Shown here piece after piece: positions 58,254 through 64,000 of a stretch of 64,000 nucleotides of DNA (position 1 is the first letter of the stretch; each line of letters begins with the position of its first letter). The DNA is taken from the NCBI RefSeq assembly GCF_040545875.1, contig NZ_JBEPMR010000010.1, one strand, 5' to 3'. The notes beneath the pieces are model-generated. The model saw only the letters and a list, made by a program, of their open reading frames with translations, was not told where the DNA came from and made no database searches. Both the position numbers and the translations under genes were made by a program. This DNA is from Faecalicatena_A orotica (lineage in GTDB: Bacteria > Bacillota > Clostridia > Lachnospirales > Lachnospiraceae).

Positions 58254-59315
58254 CTATGGCTCCAGCCACGGGTCTATCATAACTTTGAGTGCCTGTCCTT
58301 TTGTGATCATGTCCATTCCCTCCACCACATCATAAAGCGACACCTTTGCATTGATATATTTTTCTGCATGTATATGCCCGTTTTCAAGTGCCGACAGTGC
58401 GTCATACAGCCCGGAAGCCGGATATGAAAAAGCTCCTGTCAGTGTGATTTCCCCATAGTGTATGAGGTTTGAATTCAGGCTGCTGATCTCATTATGTTTC
58501 GGCACCCCTCCGTAAATCACTACTCTGCCGCGCTTACGTACCATTTCCAGCGCCTCCTGATGAACCATGACTGAAGGAACCGCACAGATGACAATATCCG
58601 CTCCCCTGTTTCCAGTCCTAGATCGTACTTCATCAACCAGTTCTTCCGAACATCTTGCCCCGTCAAGAAGCAGGTCCGGTTGAAAAGACGCCGCCATATC
58701 AAGCTTGTCTCTTCCAATCATGATAATCTGCGCCGCCCCTCTGGAACGTGCCACCTCACAATGCAGGCATCCCACGGGACCGTCCCCTATGATGACTACC
58801 GTTTCCCCCAATGATACCTGGTTCCTCTCCTGACAGGCAAGAACGGCAGAACAGGTTTCTGCAAAAGCAGCATGCTCATAACTCATACCTTCCGGTATCA
58901 GTTCCACGAACCCCCGCTTAAGCACCTCACCGGGGAGCGCTATATATTGCGCATAGCCGCCCGGGTAATGCGTCCCCAGCATCTTATGGTGTTCGCAAAG
59001 ATTCACAAGCCCCCGTTTGCAATACCAGCAGCTGCCGCAGCTCACATCCGGTGCAAGCGCCACCCTCTGTCCCGTATGGAAAACCTCGGCCTGCTCTCCG
59101 GTCTCCACGACTTCCCCCGCTATTTCATGCCCCATAATCTGGTCCCGGATGCCGCCTTTAAGCCCGTTATGAAAATTCCTCACGTCGCTTCCGCAGATCC
59201 CACAGGCATATATCTTGATCAAAACACCATCTGCTGGGCAGTCCGGGATGGGTCTTTTCTCAATTTCCATGTGTCCAATATCTTTAAACACCGCCGCATT
59301 CATGATTCCTTTCAT
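58254..59315 (-). CDS. Zinc-dependent alcohol dehydrogenase (polyol dehydrogenase-like)
   Basis: A 353-residue medium-chain dehydrogenase. Catalytic zinc ligands are in 'ACGICGSDVRNFHNG' and 'MGHEIAGEVV'; the structural zinc has four Cys in 'CGSCWYCKRGLVNLC'; the NAD-binding segment is 'VVIIGDGPVGCLHCEVARSR'. The type oxidises polyols such as sorbitol or threonine-like alcohols. The start was set at ATG 59315, which overlaps the stop of the SIS gene (ATGA); the longer frame runs through that gene. Substrate unknown; it acts together with the transporter, SIS protein and SAF-domain oxidoreductase of the same operon. Confidence 0.88.
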   Translation of the reverse strand: MKGIMNAAVFKDIGHMEIEKRPIPDCPADGVLIKIYACGICGSDVRNFHNGLKGGIRDQIMGHEIAGEVVETGEQAEVFHTGQRVALAPDVSCGSCWYCKRGLVNLCEHHKMLGTHYPGGYAQYIALPGEVLKRGFVELIPEGMSYEHAAFAETCSAVLACQERNQVSLGETVVIIGDGPVGCLHCEVARSRGAAQIIMIGRDKLDMAASFQPDLLLDGARCSEELVDEVRSRTGNRGADIVICAVPSVMVHQEALEMVRKRGRVVIYGGVPKHNEISSLNSNLIHYGEITLTGAFSYPASGLYDALSALENGHIHAEKYINAKVSLYDVVEGMDMITKGQALKVMIDPWLEP

Positions 59316-59929
59316 TTCACATCCCCAGCCTTTCCAAGCAGTCTGTCCCCCACGGCACCGCCCGGGTGGATCACTGCAAATTGTTCTCTTGTATAACCTC
59401 TGAGCTGCATCATCGCGATACAAATAGCATCAAACGTAGATATCACGGCCAGCGTACTTGCCGTAGCCAGCATGTTAAATCTGCAGGGTTCCCGCTCAAC
59501 CTTAATTTGAAGATAAATATCCGCTTCTCTGGCCAGTATGGATTCCGGATTCTCCGAAACGCTGATCAGTACCGCGCCCCTTTTCCTGCACGCCGGTATA
59601 AGCCGGACTAATTCCTGCGTATTTCCGCCTTTGCTGATTAAAATCAGCAGGTCCTCCTGAGCAAGTACACCGAGTCCGCCATGCACCGCGTCCGATGGCA
59701 CAAGAAACAGAGCCGGTCTGTCCACACAGTTTAAGGAATGGGCAATTTTTCTGGCAGCCATAGCCGATGTCCCGCAACCGGACAGAACAATCTTCCCTTT
59801 ACATTCTTTGATTGCATGTACTGTCTGTAAAACCCCATCGTCGTTTGGCAGTTCCGTCAATTTCTGCAGGGCATCCGCTTCCATGCTGATACACCTGTCT
59901 ATCTCACAAAGTATCTCTTTGTCATTCAT
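59312..59929 (-). CDS. SIS-domain phosphosugar isomerase-like protein
   Basis: A 205-residue single SIS-domain protein, similar in layout to arabinose-5-phosphate isomerase (KpsF/KdsD) without the CBS tail. The phosphosugar loop is 'LSGCGTSAMAARKIAHSLN', with 'LLILISKGGNTQELVRLIPA' as the second motif and 'ATASTLAVISTFDAICIAMM' near the end. It probably isomerises an aldose/ketose phosphate derived from the imported sugar. The start was set at ATG 59929 (GGAGG upstream). Its stop overlaps the alcohol dehydrogenase start by 4 nt. Confidence 0.87.
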   Translation of the reverse strand: MNDKEILCEIDRCISMEADALQKLTELPNDDGVLQTVHAIKECKGKIVLSGCGTSAMAARKIAHSLNCVDRPALFLVPSDAVHGGLGVLAQEDLLILISKGGNTQELVRLIPACRKRGAVLISVSENPESILAREADIYLQIKVEREPCRFNMLATASTLAVISTFDAICIAMMQLRGYTREQFAVIHPGGAVGDRLLGKAGDVK

Positions 59930-59945
59930 ACAAACGCCTCCTGTA

Positions 59946-60935
59946 CTAATTCTTGTTTCTTGTAGCAAGGCTCATCCGCAGAATATCAATATATACAGAC
60001 AAAACAATGATGATACCTTTAACGATCAGCTGCATATAAGAATTGACACCTGCCAGATTCAATATGTTACTGATTACTCCCATCATCAGACAGCCTATGA
60101 GTGTTCCAAATAAAGTACCGCTCCCACCTGTCATAGAGACGCCACCTACAACACAGGACGCAATTGCATCCAATTCCGCACCCTCGCCGATTACCGGCTG
60201 TCCGGATCCGAGTCTCGATATCAGGAGGATCCCTGAGAACGCCGACATAAAGCCTGAAATCATATAGACCTGGATGATTGTACGATCAGTATTCACACCT
60301 GAATAACGGGCAGCCATCTGATTACCACCCACTGCATAAATCCGTCTTCCAAATTTGGTCTGGTTCAGTACAATCCAGAGAATAACGAAAGCGATAACCA
60401 TATAGACTGCAGGCAGTGGAAATATTCCCAGATATCCTCCGCCTATGCTGGTGAACAGACCCTTTGAAAATACAACAGGCTTCCCGTTCGTCATCACATA
60501 ACAGGCCCCCCGAAGTACATTCATAGACGCCAGTGTGGCGATGAATGCGGGGATTCTCATCTTTGTAATCAGGATTCCGTTTATGGCCCCGAATATCAGC
60601 GCCACAATTAATGATAATCCTATCGCAAGAAAAGTATGCATCCCGGCCTGTGCGATCAGAATACTCGTCAGGCACCCGCATAATGTCATGAATGATCCGA
60701 CGGAAAGATCAATATTTCCGGTCAGTATTACATATGTCATGCCAAATGCACAGAGAGCCGTGCATGCATTCGTCCGCAAAACGGTCATCATATTGTTAAC
60801 AGTTAAAAATCTGGAATTTAATAATGAACTTATGATAAAGATCAGTACAAAAGCAGCCAGTACGCCTCCGTTTATCTTTAAGGCATCCACGACATTCCGC
60901 TGCCGGCTGCCTGGTAATTTTTCTTTTTCTTTCAT
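59946..60935 (-). CDS. Sugar ABC transporter permease (RbsC-like)
   Basis: A 329-residue membrane protein of the ribose/xylose permease family with about 9-10 hydrophobic segments. Typical stretches are 'MTYVILTGNIDLSVGSFMTL', 'FGAINGILITKMRIPAFIAT' and 'GRRIYAVGGNQMAARYSGVN' (the ATPase-coupling loop), and 'ELDAIASCVVGGVSMTGGSG'. It forms a homodimeric channel with the RbsA-like ATPase. Start at ATG 60935 (GGAGGG upstream), 14 nt after the ATPase stop. Confidence 0.93.
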   Translation of the reverse strand: MKEKEKLPGSRQRNVVDALKINGGVLAAFVLIFIISSLLNSRFLTVNNMMTVLRTNACTALCAFGMTYVILTGNIDLSVGSFMTLCGCLTSILIAQAGMHTFLAIGLSLIVALIFGAINGILITKMRIPAFIATLASMNVLRGACYVMTNGKPVVFSKGLFTSIGGGYLGIFPLPAVYMVIAFVILWIVLNQTKFGRRIYAVGGNQMAARYSGVNTDRTIIQVYMISGFMSAFSGILLISRLGSGQPVIGEGAELDAIASCVVGGVSMTGGSGTLFGTLIGCLMMGVISNILNLAGVNSYMQLIVKGIIIVLSVYIDILRMSLATRNKN

Positions 60936-60949
60936 GACATTCCCTCCAT

Positions 60950-62452
60950 TCACTGCAGACCCAGCATATATCTCAGAATCTCCTGCTGATCAAAGCTGCT
61001 CCTGTCCCTGTATACTTTACAGATGCTCCCTTCCCGCATTACATATATCTGGTCACTCATATTGATTACCTCAGGCAGTTCCGATGACACCATGATGATG
61101 CTTTTTCCCTGATTCGTAAGCTCATCCATCAATGCATAGATTTCTGCCTTTGCGCCGACATCAATCCCTCTGGTCGGTTCATCGAGGATAATAATATCCT
61201 TCGATGCAGCCAGCCATTTCCCAAGCACGATTTTCTGCTGGTTGCCTCCCGAAAGATTGATTGCAAGCTGTTGCTGTCCTGATACTTTGATTGCTAATTT
61301 ATCAATATATTTCTGAGCAATCTCCTCTTCCTTCCGCCTGTTTACCCCCAGATAATTCCACCGGATAAAATGGGGCAAAATCCCTATGCTCAGATTAAAC
61401 CGTACATTATTACGGAGAATGAGCCCTTCGTGCTTCCGGTCCTCAGGCACAAGGCATATCCCTGCATCCAGAGCCTGTCTGGGATTCTTGAAAAACACTT
61501 TTCTGCCGGACAGTTCCAGCTTTCCTGCTCCGGGCGGAACAATCCCTGACAGCATCTCCACCAGTTCCGTCCTGCCCGAACCCACAAGTCCGGCGAACCC
61601 GATAATCTCACCCTTACGCAGTTCGAAACTGGCATCCTTTACTTTTCCGTCACTCCGGGTAAGCCCCTCTCCCTTCATAACCACTTCACCGATTTTCCGG
61701 CTGCTTCTGGCAAAATACTGTTCCAGATCGTATCCGACCATCATATGTACAAGTTCATCCTGTGTAATGCTTTCTGCCTCAGCAGTTGCCACATTGCTGC
61801 CATCCCTGAGTACTGTAATCCGGTCTGCTATCTGGAAAATTTCATCCATACGGTGTGAAATGTACACGATTGTAATCCCCCTGCTTTTCAGCCTGCGTAC
61901 CAGATCAAAAATCTTATCGACTTCTTTTTGTGACACAGATGCAGTGGGCTCATCCATCACCAGTATGCGGACCTGCTTATTAATCGCCTTTGCAATCTCC
62001 AGCATCTGCTTTTGGGCCGTACTCAGTGTAAACACCCGGTTATAGGCATGAAAACCTGCATTCAGAGACTGAAGGATTTCTTCACATTCCCCGAATATTT
62101 TCTTCTTATCAATGAACCCCGCCCTGTTCGCCGGTTCCATTCCCATAAAGATGTTATCGGCCACTGTCAGTTGTTCTGCCAGCACCAATTCCTGATGTAT
62201 TACACTAATTCCCAGCTTCATGGATTCGCCCGGTGTCCTGATATCCACTTTTCGTCCATCGAGCTCAATACTGCCGCTGTCGATCGGATAGATTCCGCCA
62301 AGGCATTTGATCAATGTGGATTTCCCAGCCCCATTCTCTCCCAGCAGCGCATGAACCTCCCCTTTACGCAGTTCCATGCTGACTCCCTTCAAAGCCTTTA
62401 CTCCGGGAAAGGATTTTGTAATGTCTTTCATCCTTAAAATGATTTCTTCCAT
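60950..62452 (-). CDS. Sugar ABC transporter ATP-binding protein (RbsA/MglA-like)
   Basis: A 500-residue tandem ATPase. The first half has Walker A 'GENGAGKSTLIKCLGG', signature-like 'LSTAQKQMLEIAKAI' and Walker B 'ILVMDEPTASVSQKEVD'. The second half has a degenerate P-loop 'GLVGSGRTELVEML', signature 'LSGGNQQKIVLGKWLA' and 'IIILDEPTRGIDVGAKAEIY', as in RbsA-type proteins. The start was set at ATG 62452 with AAAGGA upstream; the longer frame crosses the hairpin at 62488-62520. Confidence 0.94.
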   Translation of the reverse strand: MEEIILRMKDITKSFPGVKALKGVSMELRKGEVHALLGENGAGKSTLIKCLGGIYPIDSGSIELDGRKVDIRTPGESMKLGISVIHQELVLAEQLTVADNIFMGMEPANRAGFIDKKKIFGECEEILQSLNAGFHAYNRVFTLSTAQKQMLEIAKAINKQVRILVMDEPTASVSQKEVDKIFDLVRRLKSRGITIVYISHRMDEIFQIADRITVLRDGSNVATAEAESITQDELVHMMVGYDLEQYFARSSRKIGEVVMKGEGLTRSDGKVKDASFELRKGEIIGFAGLVGSGRTELVEMLSGIVPPGAGKLELSGRKVFFKNPRQALDAGICLVPEDRKHEGLILRNNVRFNLSIGILPHFIRWNYLGVNRRKEEEIAQKYIDKLAIKVSGQQQLAINLSGGNQQKIVLGKWLAASKDIIILDEPTRGIDVGAKAEIYALMDELTNQGKSIIMVSSELPEVINMSDQIYVMREGSICKVYRDRSSFDQQEILRYMLGLQ

Positions 62453-62487
62453 AAGCCCATCCTTTTCATTCGTGAGTCTTCTAATAT

Positions 62488-62520
62488 AAGAGCGCACTAA
62501 CACTGCTGCTGTGCGCTCTT
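62488..62520 (-). terminator. Intercistronic hairpin between substrate-binding protein and ATPase genes
   Basis: A perfect 10-bp stem (AAGAGCGCAC / GTGCGCTCTT) lies 10 nt past the binding-protein stop. There is no long U run, so it more likely limits read-through or protects the 3' end of the binding-protein message, giving excess binding protein over membrane subunits. Confidence 0.65.
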
Positions 62521-62530
62521 TACATGCCGC

Positions 62531-63547
62531 CTATTTCTCGTAGTAATCATCCACATTAGAAGCATCTACATAAATAACGTCTACATAGGTCAGCCAGTCA
62601 TGGTCGATCTTCCCGCCGCCAAGGACAGTATAAACATCCTCCGTCGCAATCCTTGCCAGTTCATCCGGCTGCTGACGCGCTGTTCCTGTATAGTCTCCGT
62701 CCACGATACAAGCATATTCATCCTGAGAACCATCCACGCCATATATCAGGCATCCGCCGTCCGGCCCGCAGTCTACGCCTGCTGATTCGAGGCCACGCAT
62801 AAATGCGATGGAAATGGGACCTCCGCCTCCAAACACACAGGAAATCTCATCGTATTTTGCCGCCCAGGATTCTGCAACCGCCATCTCTGCCTCCTGTGTT
62901 ACAGGCGTCGGCTGTGTTCCTTCCAGAACAGTGATATTGTCATGTTTTGCTATTGTATCAAGGAATCCCTGCACACGTGTCGTTACAGCCTCATTTTCCT
63001 CATAAATCATATGGCAGACCGTACCGTCTTTGCCATCCAGCCTTTTAATAAAGTCCTCTGCACAGAGCACGCCTGCACCGTAATTATCAGATACCGTCTG
63101 AGATACAAGGACGCCTTCGCTCTCTTCAATATCAAGCAGTACATCAGCCGCGGAGATTACAACACCCTTCCCTGCTGCTTCCCTCAACGCCTCTACCGGC
63201 GCAGTTGCATTTGGGGATTCCATGACAATACCGTCCACACCCGCTGCCATCAGGTCGTCAATACATTGAAGGAGCGTCTCAGAATCATCATTTGCAGCCA
63301 GCACAATTGCCGTATCACCTTTTGACTCTACAATCTCTTTAAACTTCTCGGCAAAAGCAATACAATGTGTATTAGCATCGTTAATGATGACACAGCCAAT
63401 CGTATATCCGTCCGTCTTTTCACCGTCTGCTGTATCTTCTGTTGACTTATCCGCTTCTTTTGGTTCATCAGATGACGAATTTCCGCACGCTGCCAATGAC
63501 AAAACCATGAGTCCCGTTATGATCCATGCAATTATTTTTCTCTTCAT
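62531..63547 (-). CDS. Sugar ABC transporter substrate-binding lipoprotein (RbsB-like)
   Basis: A 338-residue lipoprotein. The signal peptide 'KIIAWIITGLMVLSLAACGN' ends at a lipobox Cys (L-A-A-C), followed by an acidic linker. The periplasmic-binding-protein type 1 fold shows 'YTIGCVIINDANTHCIAFAE' and 'LLQCIDDLMAAGVDGIVMES'. It binds the sugar outside the cell and delivers it to the RbsAC-like permease. Start at ATG 63547 with GGAGGG upstream; it begins 25 nt after the cyclase gene. Ligand unknown. Confidence 0.92.
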   Translation of the reverse strand: MKRKIIAWIITGLMVLSLAACGNSSSDEPKEADKSTEDTADGEKTDGYTIGCVIINDANTHCIAFAEKFKEIVESKGDTAIVLAANDDSETLLQCIDDLMAAGVDGIVMESPNATAPVEALREAAGKGVVISAADVLLDIEESEGVLVSQTVSDNYGAGVLCAEDFIKRLDGKDGTVCHMIYEENEAVTTRVQGFLDTIAKHDNITVLEGTQPTPVTQEAEMAVAESWAAKYDEISCVFGGGGPISIAFMRGLESAGVDCGPDGGCLIYGVDGSQDEYACIVDGDYTGTARQQPDELARIATEDVYTVLGGGKIDHDWLTYVDVIYVDASNVDDYYEK

Positions 63548-63572
63548 ACCTTTTTCCCTCCACTTTCTATTA

Positions 63573-64000
63573 TCAGATACCCCTGATTGCAATCACTCTG
63601 GCAGCACATGAATCAACCCGTTTCATCCGTAATGGCAGAACAAATAAGGTTACCCGCTCCTCTTTTACTGACTCCAGATTTGTAAGTGATTCGATGATTG
63701 CCGTATTATTTTCAAAACAATTTGTGTGGTTTGGCTGGCGGTCATCATCAGGCACCTCGATACCTGACGCATCCGTACCAATAACCGGCGGATTAAATTT
63801 TTCCAGAAGCCAGAGGATCGCTTCTTTCTCTACATGTGGAAAAGGTTCCCAGTCCGGATCATGGAATTTTTTATCAAATCCGGTGTAAAAAAGTATCATG
63901 TCGCCCGGCTCAAGCTGATCTTCATATCTTTTTATCTCTTCCAGAGTAATGAATTCCCCGGCTTTTTTCCCTGTACAATCCATGACAAACGCTTCACCCA
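63573..64000 (-). CDS. Cyclase-family protein (kynurenine formamidase-like), C-terminal part
   Basis: A C-terminal part of a protein of the cyclase/kynurenine formamidase family, metal-dependent hydrolases or cyclases acting on amides and lactones. The visible portion reads 'GEAFVMDCTGKKAGEFITLE' across an internal Met, then 'LEPGDMILFYTGFDKKFHDP' and 'FNPPVIGTDASGIEVPD'. The reading frame stays open to the window edge, so the N-terminus with the H-x-G-T-H-x-D metal motif lies outside. It is the first gene seen of the sugar operon. A lactonase role fitting an aldonate or lactone substrate is possible but unproven. Confidence 0.82.
   Translation of the reverse strand, partial: GEAFVMDCTGKKAGEFITLEEIKRYEDQLEPGDMILFYTGFDKKFHDPDWEPFPHVEKEAILWLLEKFNPPVIGTDASGIEVPDDDRQPNHTNCFENNTAIIESLTNLESVKEERVTLFVLPLRMKRVDSCAARVIAIRGI

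Overview
The window looks like a chromosomal segment from an anaerobic, monoderm Bacillota of the Lachnospiraceae/Clostridia type. The evidence is strong Shine-Dalgarno sites, the rplS-lepB-rbgA-lepB-rnhB-yraN core block, a type IV pilus locus without outer-membrane secretin genes, GlpA/GlpB/DUF1667 flavoprotein genes, Na+-coupled symporters and mid-GC coding sequence. I see no phage, CRISPR array, rRNA or complete insertion sequence.

Layout. 1-2.06 kb: an Rrf2-type repressor with an operator over its own -10 box, then a divergent pair (DAPG-hydrolase-like enzyme and TetR regulator) around two palindromic operators. 2.07-8.9 kb: a tightly coupled minus-strand operon for oxidation of a glycerol-like compound (GlpA-like, GlpB-like, DUF1667, AGPS-like FAD oxidase, FGGY kinase). 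8.97-9.26 kb: a 290-bp foldback element. 9.3-12.5 kb: two sodium symporters (NSS and SSS families). 12.7-15.6 kb: methylglyoxal synthase and an ABC exporter pair. 15.7-17.3 kb: an AAA-ATPase/PD-(D/E)XK protein.

17.6-37.1 kb is a complete monoderm type IV pilus locus: pilT, pilB, pilO-like, a pilM-pilN fusion, pilC, pilD, a strongly promoted major pilin, three small tip-type minor pilins and a 2917-residue modular prepilin whose body is about 40 Gly-Gly-Ile-type beta-helix repeats followed by fibronectin-like domains. This giant pilin, probably a pilus-borne adhesin, is the most striking object in the window. A further lone prepilin lies on the opposite strand.

37.3-43.8 kb holds an MBL hydrolase, a tartronate-semialdehyde-reductase-type enzyme, a CPBP protease, and the CdaR-type activator with its glycerate kinase target. 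An inverted pair of 10-bp sites lies between cdaR and the kinase gene. A MarR/TauE pair with a nested palindromic operator follows. 44-45.3 kb: a 53-residue orphan protein, a lipoprotein and tRNA-Thr(CGT). 45.4-52.4 kb: housekeeping genes from rplS to a metallophosphoesterase. 52.5-55.4 kb: an AT-rich accessory patch with two unknown exported proteins and a truncated Rpn-type nuclease bracketed by inverted hairpins. 55.4-64 kb: a minus-strand carbohydrate operon (cyclase-family enzyme, ribose-type ABC transporter, SIS protein, Zn-alcohol dehydrogenase, SAF-domain oxidoreductase, and an FGGY kinase that is frameshifted here) running off the right edge.

Functions are assigned by reading motifs and translated sequences only. 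Start codons were moved from the longest open frame wherever a clear ribosome-binding site pointed to an internal start.
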